The notes under the pieces were generated by a model, which worked only from the letters and a program-made list of their open reading frames with translations, searched no databases and was not told the origin of the DNA. This document shows, in pieces, positions 8,065 through 17,361 of a stretch of 35,929 nt of DNA (position 1 is its first letter; each line of letters begins with the position of its first letter). The DNA is from Metabacillus fastidiosus NBRC 101226. GTDB lineage: Bacteria > Bacillota > Bacilli > Bacillales > Bacillaceae. The translations under genes and the position numbers were made by a program. The stretch covers positions 1 through 35,929 of the forward strand of contig NZ_BCVG01000030.1 in NCBI RefSeq assembly GCF_001591625.1, in the 5' to 3' direction.

Positions 8065-9141
8065 ATGAAACTTGGTGCCCGCATTCTTAAAACTGGAATT
8101 GCTATTACTTTAGCCCTTTTCATAGCAACTCTATTGCAGTTACCATCGCCAGTTTTTGCAGGGATTTCAGCGATTTTTGCAATCCAGCCAACAATATACC
8201 GCTCTTATCTTTCCATTATTGAACAGATTCAAGCTAACGTAATCGGTGCGGTATTTGCGATTATTTTTGGACTTATTTTTGATCCGCATCCAGTGATTAT
8301 CGGCCTAACGGCTATTATCGTTATTGTTATTAACTTGAAATTAAAGATGGAAAATACGATTTCTATCGCTCTTGTCACTGTTATTGCCATTTTAGAAACA
8401 CCTGGAGAAGATTTTATCCAGTTTGCCTTAATTCGCTTTTTCACAGTTATGTTAGGTATATTTGCAGCTTTTATCGTCAATTTAGTATTTCTTCCCCCAA
8501 AATATGAAACAAAGCTATACAATCATATTTTAAATCATGCGGAAGAAATTATTAAATGGACTAGGATTAGTGTTAGAAATGCAACAGAATATACTATTTT
8601 AAAAGAAGATATTGAAAAATTTAAAGAACAGCTCATTAAAGTGGACCATCTGTATCTCTTATATAAAGAAGAGCGTAATTATTTCAAACATACTAATTAT
8701 GCTAAATCAAGAAAGCTTGTTTTATTTAGACAAATGCTTATAACATCCGGCCGCTCACTCGACACATTGAAAAAACTGCATCGTTTTGATAATGAGCTAA
8801 ATAATATGCCCGAGAAATTTCGTTCATGCCTGTTAGAAGAATTAGAAGACCTTCTTAATATTCATGAAGAATTATTACTAAGCTTTATAGGTAAAATTAG
8901 AACAAATCCGTACATAGAAAATAACCATTTAGAAAAGCTTCATAAAAAACAGCTAATTGAAGCATTGATGGAATTTCATCAAGAGAATGGCGATGATCTT
9001 TCATCCTTTTATCACCTGCTCCCTCTAGTCGCGACGATTATCGATTACAGTGAACAGCTTGGGCATTTAGATAAACTGATGGGCAGCTTTAAGAGTTTTC
9101 ATAAGGAAGAAAATGAAGTAAATATCCCGGAAACCGAATAA
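8065..9141 (+). CDS. ygaE: YgaE, aromatic acid exporter (ArAE/FUSC-like) family membrane protein
   Basis: A 358-residue protein. The N-terminal half (to about residue 145) has five or six membrane helices, including PSPVFAGISAIFAIQPTIYRS; the rest is a soluble helical domain with several heptad-like stretches (PF06081-type architecture). Family members are proposed exporters of aromatic acids or similar anions; the substrate here is unknown. The ATG is preceded by AAAGGATG at an unusually long distance of about 15 bases, and an in-frame stop lies just upstream, so no longer start exists. It lies between gsaB and ygaD as in B. subtilis and is convergent with ygaD. Confidence 0.85.
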   Translation: MKLGARILKTGIAITLALFIATLLQLPSPVFAGISAIFAIQPTIYRSYLSIIEQIQANVIGAVFAIIFGLIFDPHPVIIGLTAIIVIVINLKLKMENTISIALVTVIAILETPGEDFIQFALIRFFTVMLGIFAAFIVNLVFLPPKYETKLYNHILNHAEEIIKWTRISVRNATEYTILKEDIEKFKEQLIKVDHLYLLYKEERNYFKHTNYAKSRKLVLFRQMLITSGRSLDTLKKLHRFDNELNNMPEKFRSCLLEELEDLLNIHEELLLSFIGKIRTNPYIENNHLEKLHKKQLIEALMEFHQENGDDLSSFYHLLPLVATIIDYSEQLGHLDKLMGSFKSFHKEENEVNIPETE

Positions 9142-9174
9142 AAAAAGCGAATCCTATAGACTCGCTTTTTTTTT
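9141..9174. terminator. Bidirectional terminator between ygaE and ygaD
   Basis: A 10-bp stem (9141-9150 with 9162-9171) with A-runs on the left and T-runs on the right, so it can serve both convergent genes. Confidence 0.85.
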
Positions 9175-9180
9175 AACATT

Positions 9181-10923
9181 TTATTCAAGCTGCTGAATTT
9201 GAAATAAATGATAATAACCATCTTGTTTTCTCATTAACTGTTCATGTGTGCCTTGTTCTGTAATCTTGCCATTTTCAATTAGCACAATCTTGTCCGCATG
9301 TGTAATTGTGGATAACCGATGTGCAACAATAAATGTCGTTCTTTCCGCAGCAAGTTTTTCTAAAGCTTCTTGAATTAAATGTTCACTTTCTAAATCAAGC
9401 GCCGATGTCGCTTCATCTAAAACTAATATTGGAGGATTTTTCAAAAATACTCTTGCTATTGCAATACGCTGCTTCTGTCCCCCTGACAGCTTAACACCGC
9501 GTTCACCGACTTTTGTATTATATTGTTCCGGAAGCTTCATAATAAAATCATGTGCATTAGCAGCCTTGGCAGCTGCAATAACCTCTTCCTCCGAAGCATG
9601 TGGCTTACCGACTAAAATATTTTCCTTCACTGTATCACTGAATAAAAATGTATCCTGCAGCACCATTCCAATCTGTGACCGTAAACTTTGTGTCTGATAA
9701 TCCCTAATATCAATATCGTCAAGCAAAATTCTTCCTTCCGTTACATCATAAAATCGTGGAAGCAGGCTTACTAATGTTGATTTTCCCCCGCCGCTCATTC
9801 CAACTAAAGCAACGGTCTCCCCTTTATTAACCTTTAAAGATAAATCATCTAAAATGATAGAATCTTTCTCGTTATAACGAAAAGAAACATGTTCAAATAA
9901 AATATCTCCTTTTACATCATCTGCAAGCTTGGCACCAGGTTTATCAGTAATATCATAAGGAACATCAATAAATTCAAATACACGATCCATTGATGCTAAG
10001 CTTTGCGTTAATGTTGTAGAAGAATTAATTAATCTTCTTAATGGACTGTATAACTGTTCAATATAAGCGATAAAGGCAACCATCGTTCCAACAGTCATTT
10101 GTCCATGGATCACCTGATAACCAGCATAAGTAATAACAACTAGCGGAGCTATATCAGTTAATGTATTAATAACAGAAAATGTTTTTGCATTCCAGCTCGT
10201 GTGTTCCAGTGCCTTCTTTAAAAAATTCTCATTTTCACGTCCAAATTGCTTTTGTTCATAATCCTCTATAGCAAAGCTTCTTATTACAGGCATACCTTGA
10301 ACACGTTCATGTAAATGCCCTTGAACTTCTGCTAATGCCTGCGATCTTACTCTCGTTAAATGACGCAGCTTTCCATAGAAAAATTTAACTGACAGGCCGT
10401 AAAGAGGGAATAATATAATAGCGACAAATGTTAATTTCACATTCATTGTAAACATAATAGCAATTGCGATAATAATCGTTGCCATATCTAGCCAAACATT
10501 CATGAGACCCGTTATAACGAAGTTCTTCGTCTGCTCTACATCATTTATGACTCTCGATATAATTTCCCCAGTTCTTGTATTCGCATAATATTTCAAACTA
10601 AGCTTTTGCAAATGAGTGAAAAGCTGATCACGAATATCATACAGTATTTTACTTCCAGTCCATTGTGCAAAATATTGACGGTAGTATTCAATCGGCGGTC
10701 TGACAACAAGAAAAATGACGAACATAATTCCCATGATAATCAGGAGCTCATTTGTTTTCTCTGCAGCAGCTCCCGAACCGCCGATAATATCATCAACAAC
10801 ATGCTTTAAAAGTAATGGCAGCATTAATGGAATGGAAAATTTAACAATTCCAATAGCAATTGTTCCGATAATCTGCAGCCGGTATGGTTTCACAAATTTC
10901 AAGTATCTCCTGATGGCCCCCAT
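9181..10923 (-). CDS. ygaD: ABC exporter half-transporter YgaD (MsbA/BmrA-like)
   Basis: A 580-residue half-transporter: an N-terminal six-helix membrane domain (to about residue 310) fused to a nucleotide-binding domain. Walker A is GMSGGGKST, the Q-loop is VLQDTFLF, the signature LSGGQKQR, Walker [13 protein letters not shown] and the H-loop AHRLST. All catalytic positions are intact, so it should work as a homodimer exporting lipids or drugs from the membrane. The substrate is unknown. The ATG has GGAGG at good spacing. It is separate from ygaC but on the same strand, in the same order as B. subtilis. Confidence 0.92.
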   Translation of the reverse strand: MGAIRRYLKFVKPYRLQIIGTIAIGIVKFSIPLMLPLLLKHVVDDIIGGSGAAAEKTNELLIIMGIMFVIFLVVRPPIEYYRQYFAQWTGSKILYDIRDQLFTHLQKLSLKYYANTRTGEIISRVINDVEQTKNFVITGLMNVWLDMATIIIAIAIMFTMNVKLTFVAIILFPLYGLSVKFFYGKLRHLTRVRSQALAEVQGHLHERVQGMPVIRSFAIEDYEQKQFGRENENFLKKALEHTSWNAKTFSVINTLTDIAPLVVITYAGYQVIHGQMTVGTMVAFIAYIEQLYSPLRRLINSSTTLTQSLASMDRVFEFIDVPYDITDKPGAKLADDVKGDILFEHVSFRYNEKDSIILDDLSLKVNKGETVALVGMSGGGKSTLVSLLPRFYDVTEGRILLDDIDIRDYQTQSLRSQIGMVLQDTFLFSDTVKENILVGKPHASEEEVIAAAKAANAHDFIMKLPEQYNTKVGERGVKLSGGQKQRIAIARVFLKNPPILVLDEATSALDLESEHLIQEALEKLAAERTTFIVAHRLSTITHADKIVLIENGKITEQGTHEQLMRKQDGYYHLFQIQQLE

Positions 10924-11056
10924 ATAACTTCCTCCATAATCATTGTTCTGTATATAAGAAAAATATTTTCGCTTTATTTTAAAATGAAAATTCTCTCTTT
11001 TGATTTATAGCCGAAATTTCAGCCTTTATAACTAGGAATCGTCTTCTTTACAAAAT

Positions 11057-11108
11057 AAAAAGAGACTGAATCACTAAAGATATAAATCCTTTAAAGTCAG
11101 TCTCTTTT
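11057..11108 (-). terminator. Intrinsic terminator of ygaC
   Basis: A 12-bp stem (about 11057-11069 with 11097-11108; AGAGACTGA pairs with TCAGTCTCT) with an AT-rich inner arm, followed on the minus strand by TTTTATTTTG. Confidence 0.75.
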
Positions 11109-11128
11109 AGATCGTATCGTTTTTAGCA

Positions 11129-11653
11129 TCAATATGTTAAATACCGTTCATACCATTCATCAATAAAATCAGGAGCAAAAGGTCCTTTTCTTTGATGAAT
11201 CCAATGCATTAAAACATTAACATTTTTCCTTAAAATACCATCAATAACTTCAGGATAATTCATTTCTCTACTGTGCTGCTCATATTCATCTTCATCTAAA
11301 AGTGTATATGTCATATCCGGAAACACTTTTATATCAAGATCATAATCAATATATTTTACAGCTTCTTTGTCCCAAACAAATGGTGAACTAATATTACAAT
11401 AATAATGCACTCCATCCTCCCGGAGCATACCGATCACATTAAACCAATACTTTGCATGAAAATAACAGATCGCAGGTTCACGAGTAATCCACGTTCTTCC
11501 GTCTGATTCTGTTACGACTGTCCGATCATTACCACCGATAATAGAGTTACTCGATGACTTTAAAACCGTTGTCTCGTCCCATACTCTGTGAATAAGTCCG
11601 TTATGTTTATAACTGTGTATTTGGATTGTGTCTCCTTCCTTGGGAAAGCTCAC
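11129..11653 (-). CDS. ygaC: YgaC, DUF402-family nucleoside tri/diphosphate phosphatase (Ntdp)
   Basis: A 174-residue cytosolic protein of the DUF402 family. The Staphylococcus aureus homologue (Ntdp) hydrolyses nucleoside tri- and diphosphates with divalent metal; that activity is transferred by family. The conserved acidic and tyrosine cluster [13 protein letters not shown] plus DEDEYE (about residues 100-124) is the metal and phosphate site of the family. The start is GTG with AAGGGGAG upstream. The C-terminus is rich in aromatic residues ([10 protein letters not shown]). It is downstream of ygaB and upstream of ygaD, as in B. subtilis. Confidence 0.88.
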   Translation of the reverse strand: MSFPKEGDTIQIHSYKHNGLIHRVWDETTVLKSSSNSIIGGNDRTVVTESDGRTWITREPAICYFHAKYWFNVIGMLREDGVHYYCNISSPFVWDKEAVKYIDYDLDIKVFPDMTYTLLDEDEYEQHSREMNYPEVIDGILRKNVNVLMHWIHQRKGPFAPDFIDEWYERYLTY

Positions 11654-11762
11654 TTTTCTCCCCTTCTTTCATTTTAGACGGTTTATGAATTTCTTTCACA
11701 AACGTATTCGATTAGTATAGTTCTTTCCATTATAACGTTACTCAACAAAAAAGAAAATAAAA

Positions 11763-11787
11763 GAGCCATTCTTTAATAGGAATGACC
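11763..11787 (-). terminator. Intrinsic terminator of ygaB
   Basis: On the minus strand GTCATTC pairs with GAATGGC (one G-U) followed by TCTTTTATTTTC, thirteen bases past the ygaB stop. Confidence 0.65.
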
Positions 11788-11800
11788 CTAGCTTATCACG

Positions 11801-12058
11801 TTAAGATACTGTTTCAATATTTTCTCTTTGATAAGACTTAATTACCGCTTCCGTTTGTTTTTCAAACAACTGCTGGATCTCCGCCAATTCTTTTTTCATC
11901 GTTTCAATTTCCTTTTGAACAGGTCCAAGCTGTGCATCATCTTGAAGTATAAGTAATTGTTTCTCTATCTCTTTACATCGTTCAATTTCAGATTGTAAAT
12001 ATAATAATTTGTCCATTATTTTCAATTGTTCACTAACGAGAAGGTCGAATCTCTCCAA
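11801..12058 (-). CDS. ygaB: YgaB-like small coiled-coil protein
   Basis: An 85-residue, highly charged helical protein, with heptad-like leucines and Glu/Lys/Gln throughout (LLYLQSEIERCKEIEKQLL and MKKELAEIQQLFEKQTEAV). It should form a coiled coil. The function is unknown; position and size match ygaB, which lies between ygaC and sspE in B. subtilis. The start is probably TTG at 12058, because AAGGGGAG lies seven bases upstream; a GTG at 12082 would add eight residues but lacks a ribosome site. Confidence 0.7.
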   Translation of the reverse strand: MERFDLLVSEQLKIMDKLLYLQSEIERCKEIEKQLLILQDDAQLGPVQKEIETMKKELAEIQQLFEKQTEAVIKSYQRENIETVS

Positions 12059-12218
12059 TACTATGCTCCCCTTTCTCTTCACTGAATAACTATATACATA
12101 TGCTATTAAATAATTCTCCTTTCCTTATTTACTTTCCTTTGACTAGTTATGTAGATGATTAAGAAGTTTTGTCGCAATATAAGAAATCATATATATACGT
12201 AATAAATACTTAGTACAG

Positions 12219-12378
12219 TGCAAGATTTTTGGCTCATCTCGCTCAAATTTATAAAAAGAGGAAGAAAAACTTGCTTTTCTTTCCCTTTTTATAAATTTGA
12301 GCACTTTTCAGCCTCAGCTGAAAAGCATTTGCAAGCTCGGTTTGCAAATGGATGAGCCAAAAATCAAAGTGGTTTGCA
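12219..12378. repeat. Palindromic multi-hairpin element (four-way junction)
   Basis: A 15-bp outer stem (12224-12238 with 12351-12365) encloses three hairpins with almost no spare bases. Hairpin A is an 18-bp perfect stem (12241-12258 with 12285-12302) whose loop folds further (GGAA/TTCC, GAAAA/TTTTC). Hairpin B has 9 bp (12304-12312 with 12317-12325). Hairpin C has 9 bp (12326-12334 with 12342-12350). A further TGCAA/TTGCA pair (12219-12223, 12374-12378) may extend the outer stem. All pairs in the main stems are Watson-Crick, so it can fold as RNA from either strand or extrude as a DNA cruciform. It could be a non-autonomous mobile repeat or a structured RNA; I do not recognise a named family. 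Confidence 0.8.
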
Positions 12379-12602
12379 GTATATCGAGATTAGAAATAAA
12401 AATTTCATTTAATTAACAAATGTTAAAAACATACCTTAGATTTATATGGATAAAAATTCATTATAAATAGAACTATCACACCAAAATGACAATGGCGCAC
12501 CTATCTTTACAAATTTCAACTCCAATGAGGACAATATGAGAGACAAGAGGAGATATAATTTTCAGGTATATTAATACAACTCCGTCCCTTTTTCCACAAA
12601 AA

Positions 12603-12633
12603 AGACATCTCTTCGCGTATAGAAGAGATGTCT
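12603..12633 (-). terminator. Intrinsic terminator of sspE
   Basis: A 12-bp perfect stem (12603-12614 with 12622-12633) followed on the minus strand by TTTTTT. Confidence 0.9.
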
Positions 12634-12639
12634 CTCGTT

Positions 12640-12828
12640 TTAAGAATTTTGGTTTTTATTTGCTTCAGCTTGTTGGTTGTTTTGTTTTACTTTCTGTACG
12701 TCTGTTTCACTAGCAAATTCTGTACCGAATTGACCAGCTGCACCAGCCGATTGAGCGTTTTGTTGCTTTACATGTTGGATATTCGTTCCTGCAGTAGTTT
12801 TACCTGCTTGTTGATTAAACTTTGCCAT
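12640..12828 (-). CDS. sspE: Gamma-type small acid-soluble spore protein SspE
   Basis: A 62-residue, Gln/Asn/Ala-rich protein stored in the spore core as an amino-acid reserve and degraded by the GPR protease at germination. The GPR recognition sequence TEFASE is at residues 36-41, within GQFGTEFASETD. Remembered B. subtilis SspE (about 84 residues) has two such repeats; this one has a single copy, so only one canonical cleavage site. The start at 12828 has a perfect GGAGGTGAT ribosome site; the frame extends to 12882, but that part reads as leader. Expression is expected under SigG; I see no clean SigG promoter. It is downstream of fabL and upstream of ygaB. Confidence 0.93.
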   Translation of the reverse strand: MAKFNQQAGKTTAGTNIQHVKQQNAQSAGAAGQFGTEFASETDVQKVKQNNQQAEANKNQNS

Positions 12829-12897
12829 CAGTATCACCTCCACAAAATATAGATTGTCCCAGAGGTGGACAAAGTATCCCAAAAATTTTATATAATT

Positions 12898-13728
<831 letters not shown>

Positions 13729-13762
13729 TTAAACTTCTATTTTTTAAAAAGGAGGGACTATA

Positions 13763-13933
13763 ATGTATAACGGCCGGGATATGACGGAGCTTTCCATGAT
13801 GTCAAAACGTGATTGGACAGATGCTGAACTAGCCCATTTCCAGCATTCTTTCCAACAGATTCTTCCATATTTAAATAGTGAAGGACAAACGATACAACGT
13901 GAAATTATGGAGGAAATGGCAGCGAGAAAATAA
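13763..13933 (+). CDS. yfhS: Small conserved YfhS-like protein
   Basis: A 56-residue protein beginning MYNGRDMTELSMMSKRDW and ending with EIMEEMAARK. It is soluble, slightly acidic and mostly helical. The start has an excellent GGAGG site and lies on the plus strand between fabL and mutY, the position of yfhS in B. subtilis. I assign the name mainly by position and general resemblance; the function is unknown. It is convergent with mutY and shares a terminator with it. Confidence 0.65.
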   Translation: MYNGRDMTELSMMSKRDWTDAELAHFQHSFQQILPYLNSEGQTIQREIMEEMAARK

Positions 13934-13940
13934 AGAAGAA

Positions 13941-13974
13941 AGACAGTCCGTAAAAAACTTTTTTCGGACTGTCT
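13941..13974. terminator. Bidirectional terminator between yfhS and mutY
   Basis: A 10-bp perfect stem (13941-13950 with 13965-13974) with a 14-nt loop holding both an A-run and a T-run. It lies between two convergent genes. Confidence 0.75.
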
Positions 13975-13977
13975 TCC

Positions 13978-15060
13978 TCATATTTCACCTTTATACATTT
14001 TATATATTTTCTGATGGGAGACTGGAAATGCATATTGTTTAATTGTTTCCTCATCCACTTGTACTAATTTCTCGGATTCCATCGATTTTATTTCACCGAA
14101 ATAAATAGAGAGATTCCATATACGATGAGAAAATATATGCTGGATAGTTCCTATTAAAGGCTGAAGAGCTGCTTCTATATCGTATTCTTCTTTTAAAAAG
14201 AGAGCCAATTGCTCTGTATGAGTTTTATTTAATTCCTGTTTTAATTCACAATTTGGAAATTCCCAAAGATTAGCAAGTAGACCAGTAGGCGGTCTTTTAT
14301 GAATATAAAGCTGCCCATTCTCATCGTAAAGAACAGCTGCTGCCATTTGCAAAGGCACTGGCTTTTTCTTCTTACTTTTTACTGGAAGCTCCGTTTGCAC
14401 ACCTTCGTGAAATGCTGCACAATGCTCCCTTACCGGACATAATAAACATGACGGGGATGTCGGTGTACAAATAATGGCTCCTAACTCCATTAATGCCTGA
14501 TTAAAGTCAGAAGGATATTCTCGTGAAATAATTTCTCGGATTATTTCCTCAAATAAATTTCTTGTTTTTACTTTAGCAATATCATCCCAGATCGAAAGAA
14601 TTCTTGACATCACTCGCATCACATTTCCATCAACAGCCGGCTCAGGAATATTATAAGCAATACTGAGAATTGCACCTTTCGTGTAAGGTCCAACCCCTTT
14701 TAGCTTGCTGATTTCATTAGGATCATTTGGTACAATACCTCCGTAACATTCATTCACTTCTTTTACAGCAGAATGAAGATTTCGAACACGGGAGTAGTAT
14801 CCCAGCCCTTCCCAGGCTTTTAAAACCTCTTCCTCATCTGCATTTGCTAAAGCTTGGATCGTCGGAAACTTCGTCGTAAATTCATTGAAATACGGAATAA
14901 CTGTATCAACTCTTGTTTGCTGAAGCATTACTTCTGATACCCATATTTTATAAGGATCTTGATTTTTTCTCCATGGTAAATCGCGTTTTTCATTTCGATA
15001 CCAATTAATTAAATCATTTTGAAAATCTTGGATTGCAAAGTTTTCTAATTTTTTCATCAT
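13978..15060 (-). CDS. mutY: A/G-specific adenine glycosylase MutY
   Basis: A 360-residue DNA repair enzyme that removes adenine mispaired with 8-oxoguanine. The helix-hairpin-helix is [11 protein letters not shown] (residues 120-130), the catalytic Asp is D144 in VDGNV and the catalytic Glu is E43 in SEVMLQQTR. The 4Fe-4S cluster ligands are C198, C205, C208 and C214 (C-x6-C-x2-C-x5-C). The C-terminal NUDIX-like domain, which recognises 8-oxoguanine, spans about residues 230-355. Tandem ATGs at 15060 and 15057 leave a one-residue ambiguity, and the ribosome site (GGGGG) is weak. It is divergent from yfhP, as in B. subtilis where it is yfhQ. Confidence 0.95.
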   Translation of the reverse strand: MMKKLENFAIQDFQNDLINWYRNEKRDLPWRKNQDPYKIWVSEVMLQQTRVDTVIPYFNEFTTKFPTIQALANADEEEVLKAWEGLGYYSRVRNLHSAVKEVNECYGGIVPNDPNEISKLKGVGPYTKGAILSIAYNIPEPAVDGNVMRVMSRILSIWDDIAKVKTRNLFEEIIREIISREYPSDFNQALMELGAIICTPTSPSCLLCPVREHCAAFHEGVQTELPVKSKKKKPVPLQMAAAVLYDENGQLYIHKRPPTGLLANLWEFPNCELKQELNKTHTEQLALFLKEEYDIEAALQPLIGTIQHIFSHRIWNLSIYFGEIKSMESEKLVQVDEETIKQYAFPVSHQKIYKMYKGEI

Positions 15061-15184
15061 GCGGAAATTGCCCCCAAGTGTTAAATTTGATATAGTATTT
15101 CTAAATAAGAATAAAGAATGTTCATAAGTGAATCATTTGTGAATACTCCTTTATTACCCAATTCATTTAGGAGGTCGTTATTGT

Positions 15185-16165
15185 TTGGATACTGGGACAC
15201 ATATCGTCATGGGAATTGCGCTTGGAGGATTGGCAACTTTAGATCCTGCGGTCGGTCCCGATACTGCAACTGCACACGCCATTATGATCGGCACGATACT
15301 CGGTTCTCAAGCACCTGATTTAGATACAGTGTTAAAATTTAGAAATAATGCACAATATATTCGTAACCACCGCGGAATTACTCATTCGCTTCCTGCAATT
15401 CTTATTTGGTCGCTCTTAATTACAGGAACGATTAATATATTTTCATCACATATTAACTTACTTCACCTTTGGCTCTGGACACTTTTGGCTGTCGTTCTTC
15501 ATGTTTTCGTTGATATTTTTAATGCTTACGGTACACAGGCATTAAGGCCTTTTTCAAAAAAATGGGTCGCCCTCGGAGTAATCAACACATTTGATCCATT
15601 TATTTTCACTGCTCATATTATTGGAATTATTATTTGGGCTTTAGGCGCTCATCCCGGCTATACATTTCTATGGATGTACGCGATAATCATTGGCTACTAT
15701 TTGATTCGCTTCTGGCATCAAAAAATGATTTTTCGAAAAGTACATGAAAATTTCGATGCAGTAGAAGAAATTATTATTTCACCGACAATGCGTTTCCATA
15801 AATGGCATCTTGCTATTATGACAGAAGACCGCTTTTATGTCGCCCATGTTATCGAAGGAAAGATTATCCTATTGGATGAATTTGATCGAGTGCCAATTCC
15901 AAAATCTGAAGTAATAACAGCTGCTAAAAAAGATGACAATATTTCTGCTTTCTTATCTTTTTCTCCCGTTTATCGGTGGGAGATCAGTGAATATACAGAC
16001 CATTATGAGGTCAGGTTCATTGATTTAAGATATCGAAGTAAAGGATATTATCCTTTCGTTGCAATCGTCCAGCTTGATTCACGTCTTGAAATTGTCAGCT
16101 CCTATACTGGCTGGATTTTCAGCGAGGCAAAACTAAGACGAAAACTTGATATACTTCCGGATTAA
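15185..16165 (+). CDS. yfhP: YfhP, membrane-bound YdjM-family putative metal-dependent hydrolase
   Basis: A 326-residue protein. About five hydrophobic segments fill the N-terminal 190 residues, followed by a soluble C-terminal domain. Conserved polar motifs inside the membrane part are MDTGTHIVMG, SQAPDLDT, RNHRGITHS and HVFVDIFNAYGTQAL, the histidine/aspartate ligands of the YdjM family. The start is TTG, with AGGAGG ten bases upstream; no in-frame ATG gives the conserved MDTGTH beginning. In B. subtilis YfhP has been reported as a negative regulator of neighbouring genes; that is literature memory, not visible here. csbB and yfhO, which precede it there, are missing. Confidence 0.88.
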   Translation: MDTGTHIVMGIALGGLATLDPAVGPDTATAHAIMIGTILGSQAPDLDTVLKFRNNAQYIRNHRGITHSLPAILIWSLLITGTINIFSSHINLLHLWLWTLLAVVLHVFVDIFNAYGTQALRPFSKKWVALGVINTFDPFIFTAHIIGIIIWALGAHPGYTFLWMYAIIIGYYLIRFWHQKMIFRKVHENFDAVEEIIISPTMRFHKWHLAIMTEDRFYVAHVIEGKIILLDEFDRVPIPKSEVITAAKKDDNISAFLSFSPVYRWEISEYTDHYEVRFIDLRYRSKGYYPFVAIVQLDSRLEIVSSYTGWIFSEAKLRRKLDILPD

Positions 16166-16172
16166 AATGATG

Positions 16173-16198
16173 AATGAGGCTGTTTTCACAGCCTCATT
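16173..16198. terminator. Bidirectional terminator between yfhP and yfhJ
   Basis: An 11-bp perfect stem (16173-16183 with 16188-16198) with a TTTC loop, between convergent genes and flanked by A- and T-rich tails. Confidence 0.85.
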
Positions 16199-16203
16199 TT
16201 ATT

Positions 16204-16473
16204 TTAATGAATTAAATAATCTTTTGAATCTAATAAATCTTTATACTTTGGATTCGAAGCAATGAATTCGTGAAGCTTATCACCGTAATTTGAAATGAAT
16301 TGCAACACAACTTGCTCTGTTACATTTTTCCCCAAATACTGTTCTCCAGCTTGCGCCCGAGTCGTTTCAAAATCTTCCCATAAAAGCTCAATCCATGTTC
16401 TTGCCTGATAATAATTCAGAAAATCATTTTTCTTTAATAATTCATTCGTTAATCGTTCAAAATATGTTTCCAA
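16204..16473 (-). CDS. yfhJ: YfhJ, WVELL-family protein
   Basis: An 89-residue soluble, helical, acidic protein. The family hallmark WVELL appears as WIELLWEDFETT (residues 27-38). The function is unknown. The start is TTG with GAGGTGA upstream; there is no nearby ATG in frame. It is divergent from sspK, as in B. subtilis where yfhJ and sspK are adjacent. Confidence 0.85.
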   Translation of the reverse strand: METYFERLTNELLKKNDFLNYYQARTWIELLWEDFETTRAQAGEQYLGKNVTEQVVLQFISNYGDKLHEFIASNPKYKDLLDSKDYLIH

Positions 16474-16525
16474 ATTTCATCACCTCTAGCAATATTTCAC
16501 TACTTATATTTAAAGTACTACTCGC

Positions 16526-16532
16526 CATACTA
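16526..16532 (+). promoter_or_regulatory. SigG-type -10 element for sspK
   Basis: CATACTA is the SigG -10 consensus and lies 57 bases upstream of sspK, a forespore gene in B. subtilis. The -35 at the proper distance (CTTATA, 16503-16508) matches TGAATA only at three positions, so the call is tentative. Confidence 0.4.
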
Positions 16533-16588
16533 TTAGTACACTCCATTGCTGTGGAGTAAGATTTAATCATGATGAGGGAGGTTTTTGC

Positions 16589-16753
16589 ATGCGCAATAAA
16601 GAAAAAGGCTTTCCAAATATGAGCAATAACAAACTTGAAGGCGAGCCTCGTGCAAAAGCGAGATTCGCCTCAACAAGAGCTGACGGAACCATTAATACGA
16701 AGCCACAAGAACGAATGAGGGAATCAGGCAAGCGTGACAAACCTTACTCTTAA
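16589..16753 (+). CDS. sspK: Small acid-soluble spore protein K
   Basis: A 54-residue basic protein beginning [10 protein letters not shown] with EGEPRAKA and [14 protein letters not shown], the pattern of SspK. It is a minor spore-core protein made in the forespore. The GGGAGG ribosome site is six bases before the ATG. A SigG-like -10 lies upstream. It is divergent from yfhJ and followed closely by the YpzG-like gene. Confidence 0.9.
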   Translation: MRNKEKGFPNMSNNKLEGEPRAKARFASTRADGTINTKPQERMRESGKRDKPYS

Positions 16754-16783
16754 TATACAAATACTTGTGGGGGTGCATTAATA

Positions 16784-16945
16784 ATGGGGACAAAAAATAA
16801 AAAAGACTTTTATGACAATTTGTATTCCAATCCGTATACCCAGCCTTGGGCAAATCCGAAGCATGCACATGCACAAATTAATGGGGAAACCCAGCAATCA
16901 CAAGACCTCATCATTTTAAAAAGACAAACGAGAAAAAGATCTTAA
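16784..16945 (+). CDS. YpzG-like small protein
   Basis: A 53-residue protein rich in Asn, Gln and Pro. The motifs NPYTQPWANPKHAHAQ and NGETQQSQDLIIL resemble the YpzG family of short, sporulation-associated Bacillus proteins; the match is from memory. GGGGGTG precedes the ATG by nine bases. It starts 30 bases after sspK, suggesting a shared forespore transcript, and a GGGGAGA/TCTCCCC hairpin follows. The function is unknown. Confidence 0.7.
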   Translation: MGTKNKKDFYDNLYSNPYTQPWANPKHAHAQINGETQQSQDLIILKRQTRKRS

Positions 16946-16951
16946 CTTAAC

Positions 16952-16971
16952 GGGGAGATTCTTTTCTCCCC
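16952..16971 (+). terminator. Hairpin after the YpzG-like gene
   Basis: A 7-bp GC-rich perfect stem (16952-16958 with 16965-16971) six bases after the stop. No T-run follows, so termination would be weak. Confidence 0.5.
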
Positions 16972-17022
16972 CTCTAACAGCATATAAAATATTATACTTA
17001 TTTCCCTGAAAAGAAGAAATAA

Positions 17023-17343
17023 TTAAGCTTCGATTTTTAAAAGCATGGAAACTGGAAGAGCTTCTTCTTTGTCCGGACTAGAAAGTCTGCATCCCCATGC
17101 AAAAATACCATTCATATATTCAATTTTAAATTTTTCCTCTTCCGCACCTTCAATATAGTAAATTTCCCCTGGAAGAAAGTCATTTAAATTCAATAAATAA
17201 CATTTTGCCATTGCAATCTTTCTTTCCAATACCGCATATTCATTAATAATTCCTAATTGTTCTGCTTTTCTTGCTTTTTCTCTTAATGTTGCTATCTCAA
17301 TGTTTAATTCATATTCTGTCATCTCGCTATAACGCTTTTCCAT
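17023..17343 (-). CDS. yfhH: YfhH, DUF1811-family protein
   Basis: A 106-residue protein with an N-terminal helical hairpin (YSEMTEYELNIEIATLREKA) and a C-terminal SH3-like beta domain containing FAWGCRLSSPDKEEALPVS. It closely matches remembered B. subtilis YfhH. The function is unknown. It starts 18 bases after recX ends, so the two are probably cotranscribed. Confidence 0.88.
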   Translation of the reverse strand: MEKRYSEMTEYELNIEIATLREKARKAEQLGIINEYAVLERKIAMAKCYLLNLNDFLPGEIYYIEGAEEEKFKIEYMNGIFAWGCRLSSPDKEEALPVSMLLKIEA

Positions 17344-17361
17344 TATAATTTTATCCCCTTC

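Larger units (their letters stand above)
12059..12639. other. Gene-free intergenic region between ygaB and sspE
   Basis: This 580-bp gap has no supportable gene. It holds the large multi-hairpin element at 12219-12378 and the sspE terminator at 12603-12633. The remainder (12379-12600) is AT-rich with no convincing reading frame, promoter or repeat that I can see. Confidence 0.6.

Noticed and set aside
16692-16874. A 60-codon minus-strand frame across sspK and the YpzG-like gene
   Set aside because: It lies opposite two well-supported small genes with good ribosome sites and has no independent support.
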